DNA of 64,000 bases from Candidatus Merdisoma merdipullorum (GCA_018715645.1 DVLE01000015.1:1-64000), one strand, 5' to 3'. Shown: positions 7,498 to 17,948, numbered from the stretch's first letter. The notes: generated by a model from the letters alone, not told the origin. Numbers and translations: made by a program.

Positions 7498-8205
7498 ATG
7501 AAGATACCACAGCATGTAGCGATTATTCTGGATGGCAACGGCCGTTGGGCCAAGGCCAAGGGGATGCCCCGCAATTACGGACATGCTCAGGGGAGCAAAA
7601 ATGTGGAAACCATCTGCCGGGAAGCATGGAATATGGGGATTAAATATCTGACTGTCTACGCTTTTTCCACAGAAAACTGGAAACGTCCCAAAGACGAGGT
7701 GGACGCCTTGATGAAGCTTCTGAGGAACTATATGAAGACCTGCCTGAAGACCGCGGAGAAGAATCATATGCGGGTCCGGGTGATTGGAGACAAGACAGGA
7801 TTGGATGACGATATTCGTCAGCGGATTGATGAGCTTGAAAAATCGTCGGCGGGCAACGATGGGCTGAATTTTCAGATTGCCATCAATTATGGAAGCCGGG
7901 ATGAGATGATCCGCGCAATGAAAAAAATGGCGGCGGATAGGGACGCGGGAAAGCTCGGAATCGACGACATCAGCGAGGAAGTCTTTTCCTCTTATCTTGA
8001 TACGGCGGGAATACCGGATCCGGATCTTCTGATCCGGACCAGCGGAGAGCAGCGCCTTTCCAATTATCTGCTCTGGCAGCTTGCTTACACGGAGTTCTAT
8101 TTTGCGGACGTTCACTGGCCTGATTTTACAAAAAAGGAGCTTACGAAAGCGATAGAAGCCTATAACAACAGAGACAGGCGATATGGCGGCGTAAGGGAGG
8201 AATAA
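7498..8205 (+). CDS. uppS: Isoprenyl (undecaprenyl diphosphate) synthase
   Basis: A cis-prenyltransferase that builds the C55 lipid carrier for peptidoglycan from FPP and IPP. It has 235 residues. Seen: the catalytic Asp motif LDGNGRWAKAKG near residue 11, TVYAFSTENWKRP near 55, and the C-terminal pyrophosphate-binding segment DLLIRTSGEQRLSNYLLWQ near 177. The start follows GAAGGAGAACGT. Only one base separates its stop from cdsA, so the two are one operon. With dxr downstream, this groups isoprenoid and lipid precursor steps. Confidence 0.96.
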   Translation: MKIPQHVAIILDGNGRWAKAKGMPRNYGHAQGSKNVETICREAWNMGIKYLTVYAFSTENWKRPKDEVDALMKLLRNYMKTCLKTAEKNHMRVRVIGDKTGLDDDIRQRIDELEKSSAGNDGLNFQIAINYGSRDEMIRAMKKMAADRDAGKLGIDDISEEVFSSYLDTAGIPDPDLLIRTSGEQRLSNYLLWQLAYTEFYFADVHWPDFTKKELTKAIEAYNNRDRRYGGVREE

Positions 8206-8206
8206 A

Positions 8207-9010
8207 ATGAAGGCGTTTTTTGTCAGGCTGTTCAGTGGAATTGTGCTGCTGGCCATTATCATTGCCGCCGGGATCCTTGGAGGCGACGTGCTGTACGCGC
8301 TGACTCTGGCGATTTCCCTCATCGGCTATGAGGAATTTCTGCGGGTATTCGGACTGGAAAAAAAGGCGCCTGGCGTCTGGGGAATAGTATTTCTGGCCTT
8401 TTATTATGTGGGAATCCGACAGTGGGAACTGGAAGAGTTTGCTGTTTTCTTTCTTATCGCCTATCTGCTTGTGCTCATGGCGATCTATGTATTTACATTT
8501 CCGAAATATAAGACAGAGGAGATCGCGGAGGCGTTTCTTGGCTTTGTCTATGTGCCGGTAATGCTTTCCTTTATCTATCAGACAAGAATGGTTCCCATTG
8601 AAGGAGAAAATACCAGTCTGGTATTTTTCCTGATTTTTATCTGTTCCTGGGGCTGCGATACCTGCGCTTATGCGGTAGGCATGCTGCTCGGACGTCATAA
8701 GCTGGCTCCGGTTCTGAGTCCCAAAAAGAGTATAGAAGGCGCGGTCGGGGGTATCGTAGGCGCGGCGCTGATAGGGTATCTTTACGCGGGCTTTTTCTCT
8801 CTGGACCAGCTGGAATGCGCCCTGCTCTGCGCGGCAGGAGCGGTGGCCTCCCAGGTGGGAGATCTGGCGGCTTCTGCGATTAAGCGGAATCATAACATCA
8901 AGGATTATGGACATTTGATTCCCGGACACGGGGGAATTCTGGACCGTTTTGACAGTGTGATTTTTACGGCGCCTATGATTTATCTGCTGACGGTTATATT
9001 TTTAAAATAA
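8207..9010 (+). CDS. cdsA: Phosphatidate cytidylyltransferase
   Basis: Integral membrane enzyme making CDP-diacylglycerol from phosphatidic acid and CTP. It has 267 residues with about eight hydrophobic helices. The family signature is at the C-terminus: SAIKRNHNIKDYG followed by IPGHGGILDRFDS. The start lies one base after the uppS stop, behind GGGAGGAATAAA. It feeds phospholipid synthesis and is usual between uppS and dxr. Confidence 0.95.
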   Translation: MKAFFVRLFSGIVLLAIIIAAGILGGDVLYALTLAISLIGYEEFLRVFGLEKKAPGVWGIVFLAFYYVGIRQWELEEFAVFFLIAYLLVLMAIYVFTFPKYKTEEIAEAFLGFVYVPVMLSFIYQTRMVPIEGENTSLVFFLIFICSWGCDTCAYAVGMLLGRHKLAPVLSPKKSIEGAVGGIVGAALIGYLYAGFFSLDQLECALLCAAGAVASQVGDLAASAIKRNHNIKDYGHLIPGHGGILDRFDSVIFTAPMIYLLTVIFLK

Positions 9011-9022
9011 AAGGAGATACCA

Positions 9023-10165
9023 ATGAAGAAGATAGCGATTCTTGGTTCTACAGGTTCTATAGGAACGCAGACGCTGGAGGTAGCCAGGAACAATGGCGAT
9101 CTGGAGATTACGGCTCTGGCGGCCGGATCCAATATCAAAAAGCTGGAGGAACAGATTCGGGAGTTCCATCCGGGGATCGCGGCCGTATGGAGCGAGGAAA
9201 AAGCGGAGGAGCTGCGGACGGCGGTACGTGATCTGGATGTGCGGATTGTCTCCGGAATGGAAGGATTGATTGAGGTCTGCACAGAGCCCGCAGCGGAGAT
9301 CGTGGTGACGGCTATCGTGGGCATGATCGGAATTGTGCCTACGATCGCAGCTATGAAAGCAGGAAAGGATATTGCTCTGGCCAATAAGGAAACTTTAGTT
9401 ACGGCCGGGCATATAATCATACCATTGGCAGAAGAAGCAGGTGTGAAGATTCTGCCTGTGGACAGTGAGCACAGCGCTATTTTCCAATGCCTGAACGGAG
9501 AAAGCAGGGGACAGCTTAAGAAGATTCTTCTGACAGCATCCGGCGGACCCTTCCGCGGGAAAAAGAGAGAGGAACTGACACATATTCAGGTGGAGGACGC
9601 TCTGAAGCATCCAAACTGGGCTATGGGACGCAAGATCACGATAGATTCCTCCACGCTTGTAAATAAGGGACTGGAAATGATGGAAGCCCGGTGGCTGTTC
9701 GGCGTGGAACCGAAGGATATTCAGATCGTAGTTCAGCCCAAGAGCATTATCCATTCTATGGTAGAATTCGTAGATGGGGCTGTGATCGCCCAGCTTGGAA
9801 CGCCGGATATGAAGCTTCCGATTCAGTACGCGCTTTATTATCCTGAAAGGCGCTATCTGCCCGGAGAAAGACTGGATTTCGAAACGCTGACACAGATAAC
9901 TTTTGAAAAACCGGATATGGAGACTTTTACGGGACTGAAGCTTGCCTTTGACGCGGCGGCGGCAGGAGGCTCCATGCCTACAGTATACAATGCGGCCAAT
10001 GAAAAAGCTGTGGCTCTTTTCCTTGACAGAAAGATTCCCTATCTGCAGATTCCTGAGATTATAGGAAGAAGCATGGAGGAGCACAAGGTGATTCCCGATC
10101 CGACCGTAAATGAAATACTGGAGACGGAACAGGCCGTGTACGAATTTATCGAAAGCAGGTGGTAG
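9023..10165 (+). CDS. dxr: 1-deoxy-D-xylulose 5-phosphate reductoisomerase
   Basis: Second step of the MEP isoprenoid pathway: an NADPH- and metal-dependent conversion of DXP to MEP. It has 380 residues. Seen: the NADPH-binding GSTGSIGTQTLEVA at residue 8, ANKETLVTAG near 120, the metal/substrate site PVDSEHSAIFQC near 147, and KHPNWAMGRKITIDSSTLVN near 195. The start follows AAAGGAGATACC. It supplies precursor to uppS in the same operon. Confidence 0.97.
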   Translation: MKKIAILGSTGSIGTQTLEVARNNGDLEITALAAGSNIKKLEEQIREFHPGIAAVWSEEKAEELRTAVRDLDVRIVSGMEGLIEVCTEPAAEIVVTAIVGMIGIVPTIAAMKAGKDIALANKETLVTAGHIIIPLAEEAGVKILPVDSEHSAIFQCLNGESRGQLKKILLTASGGPFRGKKREELTHIQVEDALKHPNWAMGRKITIDSSTLVNKGLEMMEARWLFGVEPKDIQIVVQPKSIIHSMVEFVDGAVIAQLGTPDMKLPIQYALYYPERRYLPGERLDFETLTQITFEKPDMETFTGLKLAFDAAAAGGSMPTVYNAANEKAVALFLDRKIPYLQIPEIIGRSMEEHKVIPDPTVNEILETEQAVYEFIESRW

Positions 10166-10166
10166 A

Positions 10167-11207
10167 TTGAGCATTATAAGCCTTATCATTGCACTTTTCA
10201 TATTCAGTCTGATCGTGATCTTCCATGAGCTGGGACATTTTCTTTTGGCAAAGCGCGGAGGGATTGCCGTGACGGAATTTTCCCTGGGAATGGGGCCGCG
10301 GATCCTGAGCAAGCAGATAGGGGAGACACGGTATTCCTGGAGAATCCTTCCTTTCGGAGGCTCCTGTATGATGGTAGGAGAAGACGAAGACAGCGATGAT
10401 GAGAATGCGTTCGGCAGGAAATCCGTGTGGACGAGGATTTCCGTTGTGGCTGCCGGACCGATCTTCAACTTTATTCTGGCCTTTATTCTGGCGCTGTTTA
10501 TCATCGGAAGCATCGGATACGACGCTCCGGTGCTGTATAACGTGATGGAGGGGTATCCGGCCCAGGAAGCGGGCATGCAGGCGGGAGACCGGATTATCCG
10601 TTTGAACGATAAAAATATTCACATTTACCGTGAGGTAAGCATCTATTCGCAGTTTCATCAGGGCGAGACGGTGACGGTGACCTATGAGAGGGATGGAGAA
10701 CAGCACACTACCGTGCTGGAACCCAGGCAGAGCGAGGATGGAAGCTGGCTTTGGGGATTTCAGGGCTCAGGTATACGCACAAAGGGAAATTTGTGGCAGA
10801 CTATATACTACAGCGCCTATGAGGTGAAGTTCTGGATTTCCACGACCATACAAAGCCTTGGCATGCTCATTGGCGGTCAGATCGGAGCCGACGACATCTC
10901 CGGCCCTGTGGGAATCATCAATACCATCGGAGAAACCTATGAGACCAGCAGACAGGACGGAGCCTTTTACGTCTGGCTCAATATGCTGAATATGTCGATC
11001 CTTCTGTCGGCCAATCTGGGCGTCGTAAATCTTCTGCCGATTCCGGCCATGGACGGAGGACGTCTGGTATTTCTGTTTCTGGAAGTCATCCGCCGGGGAA
11101 AGAAGGTGGATCCGGAAAAAGAAGGTATGGTCCATTTCGTTGGACTGATGCTGCTGATGGCGCTGATGGTCTTTGTCATGTTCAATGACTTCAGGAATAT
11201 TTTGTGA
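10167..11207 (+). CDS. rseP: Site-2 membrane metalloprotease (RseP/RasP)
   Basis: Intramembrane zinc protease that cuts membrane-embedded regulators such as anti-sigma factors and leftover signal peptides. It has 346 residues. Seen: the active-site FHELGHFLLAKRGG near residue 18, a PDZ domain about 115-180 (GYPAQEAGMQAGDRIIRLND), and the second zinc motif NLLPIPAMDGGR near 290. A TTG start at 10167, one base after the dxr stop, is chosen because the first helix then begins at once and AGCAGGTGGT lies just upstream. It is the last gene of the operon, before a terminator. The ECF/propeller pair at 36 kb is one possible client (inference). Confidence 0.93.
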   Translation: MSIISLIIALFIFSLIVIFHELGHFLLAKRGGIAVTEFSLGMGPRILSKQIGETRYSWRILPFGGSCMMVGEDEDSDDENAFGRKSVWTRISVVAAGPIFNFILAFILALFIIGSIGYDAPVLYNVMEGYPAQEAGMQAGDRIIRLNDKNIHIYREVSIYSQFHQGETVTVTYERDGEQHTTVLEPRQSEDGSWLWGFQGSGIRTKGNLWQTIYYSAYEVKFWISTTIQSLGMLIGGQIGADDISGPVGIINTIGETYETSRQDGAFYVWLNMLNMSILLSANLGVVNLLPIPAMDGGRLVFLFLEVIRRGKKVDPEKEGMVHFVGLMLLMALMVFVMFNDFRNIL

Positions 11208-11261
11208 TAGACAGGGCGCGTGTGTCTTCGTCAACTGAGGATATATAAGGTATAAAAATTC

Positions 11262-11310
11262 AGGAGTGAAATTTCGCTGCCTTTTCCCGGCGCAAATCTC
11301 ACTCCTTTTC
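11262..11310 (+). terminator. Terminator after rseP
   Basis: AGGAGTGAAATTTCGC pairs with GCGCAAATCTCACTCCT, giving a long imperfect stem, and CTTTTCTTTC follows. It ends the pyrH-to-rseP run. Confidence 0.8.
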
Positions 11311-11354
11311 TTTCGGTTTTCTTTCCTTCCTTTATTTATTCAAGGGGATCAGGT

Positions 11355-11484
11355 AGCGTCGGTGTACAAGGGGCAATACGCCTCAGCCCGGTAAATTCGC
11401 CTGTTTTCTGTGTTATCCTCCGTCAGCGTACATCCAGTACGCTTCCGTCGTCTGCCTTGAAAACAGGCAAATTTCCTAGGGCTG
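11355..11484 (-). repeat. Dispersed hairpin element, copy A2 (inverted)
   Basis: This is the reverse complement of positions 1-130 at about 94 percent identity. It includes the inverted arms, the GCGTAC-TGGAT-GTACGC core hairpin and the tail. The differences are scattered, mostly transitions. Together with A1 it brackets 11.2 kb in inverted orientation. It abuts element B directly. Confidence 0.85.
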
Positions 11485-12304
<820 letters not shown>

Positions 12305-12316
12305 ACAGACATTTTT

Positions 12317-12340
12317 TACAGAAAAGTGTACTTTTCTGTA
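12317..12340. repeat. Palindrome behind the recombinase
   Basis: TACAGAAAAGT-GT-ACTTTTCTGTA has perfect 11-base arms and starts 13 bp after the recombinase stop. A related sequence, CAGAAAAGTACACTTTT, sits at 12454-12470. It could be a recombinase subsite or a terminator-like hairpin. Confidence 0.6.
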
Positions 12341-12453
12341 AATTGTCCTCTTTTTAAGTTAATTCATATTCTATCATCTGCTGTGATGTTTTTCAACTCT
12401 CGGCTTGCAAATTTTTTGAAAATGTTGTTTTAATCAGGTAAATAATAAGCCTG

Positions 12454-12470
12454 CAGAAAAGTACACTTTT
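12454..12470. repeat. Second copy of the CAGAAAAGT palindrome
   Basis: CAGAAAAGTACACTTTT shares CAGAAAAGTRYACTTTT with the palindrome 135 bp upstream. The pair spans the AT-rich gap between the recombinase and the Sel1-repeat gene, about the length of a serine resolvase res site (comparison only). Confidence 0.5.
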
Positions 12471-12576
12471 TAAGAATATCACAGGCATCTCAAAGCCTGC
12501 GGATATTAAACAAATGAATGAAGCAGACGCACTTAAAACTGTCTGCAAATATTTATGCGTAGGGGGGTATCCTGTT

Positions 12577-13971
12577 ATGACATTTTTTCTTATTGTTCTT
12601 ATTTTGGTCGTGATTGCGGCAGTCCTTTATTCCAAATCGAAGAAGACCAGCGCCATTCCCGCAGAACAGCGTCAGCCTGATGAGTCAAAAGGCAAAACTG
12701 TCACCGGACCCGATGGCAAGACCTATGTGGTCCCCAGGTCTTTGGGAAAAGCTGAGAAAATGGCCAAAGAGGCCACAGAGGGCTCTGTTTATCAGCTGAT
12801 GTGTGCCCGACAGGCGGCAGACATCGGTTACGAGATGTTCCAGAAAAACGACCTTATCGGTGATCCTGAAAATGATATGATGGATGCCGATGTATTTTTC
12901 GAGCAGTGTTTCAATGCCGCTCTGTTCTGTCAGCGGGGCCGGGAAGGCAGCTATGCCCCGGATCCTTCCAAGAGCGTCCACTATTATGAGATTTTCGTGG
13001 AGGTAGCCATGGCTATGGCGGATAAGAACTGGTTCAAGGCACATGATCTCCATATGCTTTTTTACGCCTGGGAAGACCTGGCTTACGCCTACTCCGGCGG
13101 AGAAGGCTGCCCTGTCCAGGTGGAGAAGGCCAAGGAATATTTTAAAAATGCCTTTACATCAGCGGCCAACACCTCTTACTGCCTGGATCCGGTAGAAACT
13201 CAGGTGCGTATTGTTCAGCATATGTTAGGCGGTTATCCCCGGCCTGCCGCCACCTACGGTCTGCTGGCCTTCCAATTCATCAAGGATATGGTGGAGCGCG
13301 GCCTCATTGAAGGAGCGGCTTTGATGGAAGAATATCTCTATTTTATCAGGGATAAGGAGGAACAGCTTGGCTACAGCGCCAAGAGAGATTTTGAACTTTA
13401 CTACAAAGGCGCCAAAGAGGACAATAACGTCTACGCCTGTTACAAGCTGGGCGAGTGCTACTATAAGGGCATCGGCATAGAAAAGAATGAGGCCCAGGGC
13501 CTGCGTTTGCTTCAGGCCGCTGCTGAGAGCGGCAGCCTTTCCGCCGGCACAATGCTTTTGGAAGCAGATTCTGCCAACAAGGAAAAATGGGAGCAGCTGA
13601 TTGATGGGATCAGGGCCAGTCTGACGTCTCATTTGCAGGTCATGCAGGGAGTAACCGGCGTAGCGGCAGAGCAGCCTAAGGCTCTGCATATCGACCTTCC
13701 CGACGAGGAAGAATTTGAGGAAGAAGAACAGTCTTCCAGCTTTTTCACCAAGGAAGATACCCGCGCCGATGATGAATATCAAAAAGACCATGACCTGTCC
13801 CGGATGCCTAATATCATTTATGACGCTTCCAATAACCGCTGGCACCTGCAGCATCGTAACAGGGACACTGCGGTATATCACAACGATGAGGGGCAGGAGG
13901 TAACGATTTATCATGGGCAGATCAGCGGTACTTCTGCTCAGACCAGCGCGGGATCATTCCACTGGTATTAA
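12577..13971 (+). CDS. Membrane-anchored Sel1-repeat protein, unknown function
   Basis: A 464-residue protein with an N-terminal hydrophobic anchor (MTFFLIVLILVVIAAVLYS), a basic linker, and then helical repeats. The clearest repeat is ACYKLGECYYKGIGIEKNEA near residue 305, a Sel1/TPR-like unit. It ends in an acidic stretch (about 375-400, EEEFEEEEQ) and a small C-terminal domain with VYHNDEGQEVTIYHG. The ATG at 12577 follows AGGGGGGT by 8 bases; an in-frame ATG at 12514 lacks a site. The position next to the recombinase suggests cargo of the same insertion. Such repeats usually bind proteins; no enzyme motif is visible. Confidence 0.75.
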   Translation: MTFFLIVLILVVIAAVLYSKSKKTSAIPAEQRQPDESKGKTVTGPDGKTYVVPRSLGKAEKMAKEATEGSVYQLMCARQAADIGYEMFQKNDLIGDPENDMMDADVFFEQCFNAALFCQRGREGSYAPDPSKSVHYYEIFVEVAMAMADKNWFKAHDLHMLFYAWEDLAYAYSGGEGCPVQVEKAKEYFKNAFTSAANTSYCLDPVETQVRIVQHMLGGYPRPAATYGLLAFQFIKDMVERGLIEGAALMEEYLYFIRDKEEQLGYSAKRDFELYYKGAKEDNNVYACYKLGECYYKGIGIEKNEAQGLRLLQAAAESGSLSAGTMLLEADSANKEKWEQLIDGIRASLTSHLQVMQGVTGVAAEQPKALHIDLPDEEEFEEEEQSSSFFTKEDTRADDEYQKDHDLSRMPNIIYDASNNRWHLQHRNRDTAVYHNDEGQEVTIYHGQISGTSAQTSAGSFHWY

Positions 13972-14049
13972 GAGTCTATTCAGCCCAGGCCGAATTACTT
14001 GCTGATGAGGCCGTAAGAAAGCTGATTGCTGGGAAATTGTCGGTTATGA

Positions 14050-14078
14050 TTGAAAAAATGGAGTCTTTGTGCTATACT
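14050..14078 (+). promoter_or_regulatory. SigA-type promoter upstream of ychF
   Basis: TTGAAA (14050-14055), a 17-bp spacer and TATACT (14073-14078). The 5' leader to ychF would be about 150 nt. Confidence 0.65.
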
Positions 14079-14234
14079 TTATAGTCGCATTGGCTCCTTT
14101 TTTTCAGTGAGAAAGGTGTCCCTATATTCTGAGGAATACCTAAAGGGGAAAAGGGCGTAAAAAGGGCGTAAATAAAATAAAGAGAAAGGCAGAAAGACGT
14201 AAAACGGGGGCTTTCTGGACAGGTAAAAATAGAT

Positions 14235-15332
14235 ATGAAATTAGGAATCGTGGGACTTCCCAATGTGGGAAAGAGTACGCTTTTCAACTCGCTTACAAAG
14301 GCAGGCGCGGAGTCGGCCAATTATCCGTTCTGTACGATAGATCCGAATGTGGGCGTGGTCGCGGTGCCGGACGAGCGGCTTGGGCTCCTGGCGGATATGT
14401 ATCATTCCGCCAAGGTCACGCCGGCCGTGATAGAATTTGTGGACATCGCGGGACTTGTAAAGGGAGCGTCCAAAGGAGAGGGGCTGGGAAACCAGTTTCT
14501 TGCCAATATCCGTGAGGTGGATGCGATCGTACACGTGGTGCGCTGCTTTGAGGATCCGAATGTGATCCATGTGGACGGCAGCATCGACCCGCTGCGCGAC
14601 ATCGAGACCATCAATCTGGAGCTGATTTTCTCAGATCTGGAGATCCTGGAGAGAAGAATTTCCAAGACCGTGCGCGGAGCGCGTAATGATAAGACGCTGG
14701 CCAAGGAGCTTGAGCTTCTGAACCGCGTGAAGGCATGGCTGGAGGACGGAAAAATGGCCATCAGCTTTACGACGGACGATGAGGACGAGCAGGAGTGGCT
14801 GTCAGGCTACAATCTTCTGACACGCAAACCGGTGATTTTTGCCGCGAACGTGAAGGAGGAGGATCTGGCCGATGATGGAGCCTCCAATTCCCATGTGCAG
14901 GCGGTCCGGAAGTATGCGGACGAATATGGCTGCGAAGTCTTTGTAATCTGCGCGGAGATTGAGCAGGAGATTGCGGAACTGGATGATGATGAGAAAGCCA
15001 TGTTCCTGGAGGATCTGGGCCTGAAAGAGTCCGGCCTTGAAAAGCTGATCAAGGCAAGCTACCGTCTTCTTGGCCTTATCAGCTATCTGACGGCAGGAGA
15101 GACGGAGACCAGGGCCTGGACCATCAAAGAGGGAACGAAGGCGCCTCAGGCGGCTGGAAAGATCCATTCTGATTTCGAGCGGGGCTTTATCCGGGCCGAG
15201 GTGGTCAATTATCAGGACCTTCTTGACTGCGGCGCTTATGCGGCAGCCAGGGAAAAGGGACTGGTTCGTCTTGAAGGAAAGGATTATGTGGTAAAGGACG
15301 GAGATGTGATTCTGTTCCGCTTCAACGTATAA
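14235..15332 (+). CDS. ychF: Redox-regulated ATPase/GTPase YchF (Obg family)
   Basis: A universally conserved P-loop NTPase that prefers ATP and associates with ribosomes and stress responses. It has 365 residues. Seen: the Walker [14 protein letters not shown] at residue 6, the switch segment [12 protein letters not shown] near 33, [14 protein letters not shown] near 70, and a C-terminal TGS-type domain ending [13 protein letters not shown]. The variant G4 region [10 protein letters not shown] replaces NKxD, typical of YchF. It is a stand-alone gene with its own promoter, facing the convergent SseB-like gene. Confidence 0.96.
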   Translation: MKLGIVGLPNVGKSTLFNSLTKAGAESANYPFCTIDPNVGVVAVPDERLGLLADMYHSAKVTPAVIEFVDIAGLVKGASKGEGLGNQFLANIREVDAIVHVVRCFEDPNVIHVDGSIDPLRDIETINLELIFSDLEILERRISKTVRGARNDKTLAKELELLNRVKAWLEDGKMAISFTTDDEDEQEWLSGYNLLTRKPVIFAANVKEEDLADDGASNSHVQAVRKYADEYGCEVFVICAEIEQEIAELDDDEKAMFLEDLGLKESGLEKLIKASYRLLGLISYLTAGETETRAWTIKEGTKAPQAAGKIHSDFERGFIRAEVVNYQDLLDCGAYAAAREKGLVRLEGKDYVVKDGDVILFRFNV

Positions 15333-15394
15333 AAAATAATCCGCTTTGCGGCCCGTTCGCGCGCGAAGAATTCCGCAGACGAAATTCTTTTTTG

Positions 15395-15462
15395 TCAGGC
15401 AGTCCTGGAGAGAGTATCCTTAATCCATAAGGGAATATTCGGTCAGAGCAGGGCTGCCTGAT
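15395..15462. terminator. Hairpin between convergent ychF and SseB-like gene
   Basis: CAGGCAGTCCTG and CAGGGCTGCCTG pair across a long loop that itself holds ATCCTTA/TAAGGGA. ATTTTCATT follows on the plus strand. It probably ends ychF; activity on the minus strand is less clear. Confidence 0.5.
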
Positions 15463-15482
15463 TTTCATTTATGTGCGCGGGG

Positions 15483-16298
15483 TTACTTTCCGGCCTGTTT
15501 TGCCATAAGCTCTACCTTGTCCTTCATAAGGACGAGATTGAAGCCGGAAGGATTGAGGGCGTAGCCTTTGGCGTTTGGAATCAGGGAGGGAACGAGCCCC
15601 TGGAAGGGAACGGTCACAGGCTGAAGCCGCCGGGAGCCTTTGCCCCGGAATTTCTCGAATTCCCAGAGATCAGAGAAGACAGGCTGAAGAATGTCGCCCG
15701 CGGGATTCTTCAGATAAGGCATTTTCAGATCGGGGTTCGGTTTTTTCAGATCCAGCTTTCCCCTTACATCCGTGATGTCCAGGGCAAGGATAAACCTTGA
15801 GCGGATCAGATCAGCCATCAGCTCCTGTTCCAGCTCCCGCAGCTTTTTCAGACGTTCCGGATCCTTGCTGTCTACTCCGGGACGGCGCAGCTCCTGCAAA
15901 AAGTAGATTCCCGTGAGCTGCAGGGCAGTGTTCATGACGGGCGGCGTCTTTTCGCCCTGTTCCGGCAGCTTTAAGGTCACGATTGCTTCCAGGGGGAGAT
16001 AGCTGAAGCCAGTTCCGTTGTGAAAGGCTACCCGGTTGACGCCGGTCAGGTAAAGTCCGGTATAGAACTTCTGCATCTGATCCCGCTCCACCTTCAGGAC
16101 CATGGAGGGAAAGCTGTTTTCATTGAGCTTTCCGCAGAATTCTTTTGCATCCTCCTCCTGGGAGAACAGAAAAGCCTGATCGTCGTAGGTAGTTTCATCG
16201 CATTGGGCGTAGGTCAGATTGGTGGACCTGGATGTGATGCTGAAAAAATGGTCAAGCTTTTGAAGATTCTTTATCATTAACCGATTGTCTGTACTCAT
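15483..16298 (-). CDS. SseB-like domain protein
   Basis: A 271-residue soluble protein with an SseB-type fold in its N-terminal half (the C-terminal half resembles a second related module, ending YALNPSGFNLVLMKDKVE). The SseB family is named after a Salmonella enhanced-serine-sensitivity gene and has no agreed function in Firmicutes. No signal peptide or membrane helix is seen. The ATG follows AAGAGGTGCAGCGAGT. It is divergent from udp across a 92 bp gap and convergent with ychF. The family call rests on the NPSG-type C-terminal motif and overall layout, so moderate confidence. Confidence 0.6.
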   Translation of the reverse strand: MSTDNRLMIKNLQKLDHFFSITSRSTNLTYAQCDETTYDDQAFLFSQEEDAKEFCGKLNENSFPSMVLKVERDQMQKFYTGLYLTGVNRVAFHNGTGFSYLPLEAIVTLKLPEQGEKTPPVMNTALQLTGIYFLQELRRPGVDSKDPERLKKLRELEQELMADLIRSRFILALDITDVRGKLDLKKPNPDLKMPYLKNPAGDILQPVFSDLWEFEKFRGKGSRRLQPVTVPFQGLVPSLIPNAKGYALNPSGFNLVLMKDKVELMAKQAGK

Positions 16299-16390
16299 AC
16301 TCGCTGCACCTCTTTTTTAGATTTCGATGTTATTATTGTAACAAAAGAAGCGTCACGAGACAACCATATAAAATAAGGAGGAATTGACGT

Positions 16391-17182
16391 ATGCAGAAAA
16401 CGGAAAAACAGTTTCATCTTCACTGCCTGCCGGAGGACATCGGACGGTACTGCATTCTTCCGGGCGATCCGGGACGTGTGCCGGCGATAGCGGCTTTGTT
16501 TGACGATCCGCATCCGGTGGCGCAGAACAGAGAGTATAATATCTGGACAGGAACCCTTCTTGGCGAGAAGGTCACCGCCTGCTCCACAGGAATCGGGGGA
16601 CCGTCGGCTGCTATCGCGATGGAGGAGCTTCACGACTGCGGAGCCGATACGTTCATCCGCACAGGGACCTGCGGGGGTATCGATCTGAATGTAAAATCAG
16701 GAGATATTGTAGTGGCGACCGGTTCGATTCGTTTTGAACATACCAGCCTGGAATACGCGCCCATCGAGTTCCCGGCAGTGGCGGATTTTGAGGTTACGTC
16801 CTGTCTGGCGGAAGCGGTGCGGGAGCTGGGCTTCCCGCTGCATCTGGGCGTAGTGCAGAGCAAGGACAGTTTCTACGGCCAGCATTCGCCGGAGCGTTCT
16901 CCGGTTTTTTACGAGCTGCAGCAGAAGTGGGAGAGCTGGAAGCGGCTTGGCGTGAAGGCCAGCGAGATGGAGTCCGCGGCCATGTATGTGGTGGCTGCCG
17001 CTCTCGGCTGCCGGTGCGGCGCCTGCTTCCATGTGATCTGGAACCAGGAGAGAGAGGCCGCGGGACTTGATCAGGATATGAGTGAAGATACCTCAAGGGC
17101 TGTCCGGGTGGCCGTGGAAGGGATGAAACGTCTGATTGCATCGGACCGAAAAGCCGCTTCTTCTGCAGGAAGCGTGTACTGA
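16391..17182 (+). CDS. udp: Uridine phosphorylase
   Basis: A nucleoside phosphorylase of the PNP/UDP family that splits uridine with phosphate to uracil and ribose 1-phosphate for salvage. It has 263 residues. Seen: [15 protein letters not shown] near 20 (phosphate-binding Gly/Asp/Arg), [16 protein letters not shown] near 66, the RTGTCGGI loop near 92, and the base/ribose-binding [13 protein letters not shown] near 193. The start follows AAGGAGGAATTGACGT. Purine nucleoside phosphorylase is less likely given the RTGTCGG loop, but the exact base preference is an inference. Confidence 0.88.
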   Translation: MQKTEKQFHLHCLPEDIGRYCILPGDPGRVPAIAALFDDPHPVAQNREYNIWTGTLLGEKVTACSTGIGGPSAAIAMEELHDCGADTFIRTGTCGGIDLNVKSGDIVVATGSIRFEHTSLEYAPIEFPAVADFEVTSCLAEAVRELGFPLHLGVVQSKDSFYGQHSPERSPVFYELQQKWESWKRLGVKASEMESAAMYVVAAALGCRCGACFHVIWNQEREAAGLDQDMSEDTSRAVRVAVEGMKRLIASDRKAASSAGSVY

Positions 17183-17274
17183 ACCGTGAAGCTTTCGCAT
17201 AGACTATCCAAAAGAGAAGCCGGACATTTTCCGGAATCCGGGGAGAGGTCCGGTGCGAAAGCGGGGAAAAACTC

Positions 17275-17892
17275 TTGCATGAGACGATTATCTCTTTAAT
17301 GGAACAGTACGGGTATCCGGGGATCCTTTTTCTGATTGCCCTGGAAAATATTTTTCCGCCGATACCGTCGGAGGTCATTCTGACCTTCGGCGGTTTTTTG
17401 ACGACTTATACAAGCCTTGGAGTACCAGGGGTGGTACTTGCGGCCACCCTTGGCTCTCTGGCCGGGGCGGCGGTGCTCTATGGAGCAGGAGCGCTTCTTA
17501 ACAAGGAGCGACTCAAAAAACTGGCCGCGGGGCGCGCCGGAAAGCTGCTGGGATTAAAGCCGGAGGACGTGGAGAAGGCGGATGCATGGTTTCAGAAAAA
17601 GGGAAGGAGGGCCGTGTTTTTCTGCCGCTGCGTTCCGGTCGTGCGCAGCCTGATCTCGATTCCGGCGGGCATGAGCCGCATGGAGCTGCCGCAGTTTTTT
17701 CTCTATACGACGGCCGGTTCACTGATCTGGAATATTCTCCTGGTATCTCTGGGGGCTCTTATGGGGGAATCCTGGAGATATATCGCCTATCTGGCGGGAG
17801 AATACTCCCATGTGATGCTGATAGTTCTGGGAATCAGTCTGATAAGCGGTCTTATCTGGCTTCTTGGAAACCGGAAAATTAAGAATTTATGA
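17275..17892 (+). CDS. DedA family membrane protein
   Basis: A polytopic membrane protein of 205 residues from the DedA/SNARE-associated (VTT) family. Recent work links members to flipping of undecaprenyl phosphate or phospholipids; which applies here is unknown. Seen: NIFPPIPSEVILTFGGF near residue 24 with the conserved Glu, then FFCRCVPVVRSLISIPAGMS near 115 with the conserved Arg residues and Gly. A TTG start at 17275 keeps the usual N-terminal helix; the ATG at 17279 is out of frame. The ribosome site (GCGGGGAAAA) is weak. It is followed by a hairpin terminator. Confidence 0.88.
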   Translation: MHETIISLMEQYGYPGILFLIALENIFPPIPSEVILTFGGFLTTYTSLGVPGVVLAATLGSLAGAAVLYGAGALLNKERLKKLAAGRAGKLLGLKPEDVEKADAWFQKKGRRAVFFCRCVPVVRSLISIPAGMSRMELPQFFLYTTAGSLIWNILLVSLGALMGESWRYIAYLAGEYSHVMLIVLGISLISGLIWLLGNRKIKNL

Positions 17893-17948
17893 AGATGCCC
17901 GTTTCCGTCTGTGGGGAAGAGACGGAAAGTTGTGGAAATTCCTGAAAG

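Noticed and set aside
12514..12576. Start of the Sel1 protein at 12514
   Set aside because: No ribosome site; AGGGGGGT sits properly ahead of the ATG at 12577, which also puts the membrane anchor at the N-terminus.
17279..17281. ATG at 17279 as the DedA start
   Set aside because: It is out of frame with the DedA reading; TTG at 17275 is in frame.
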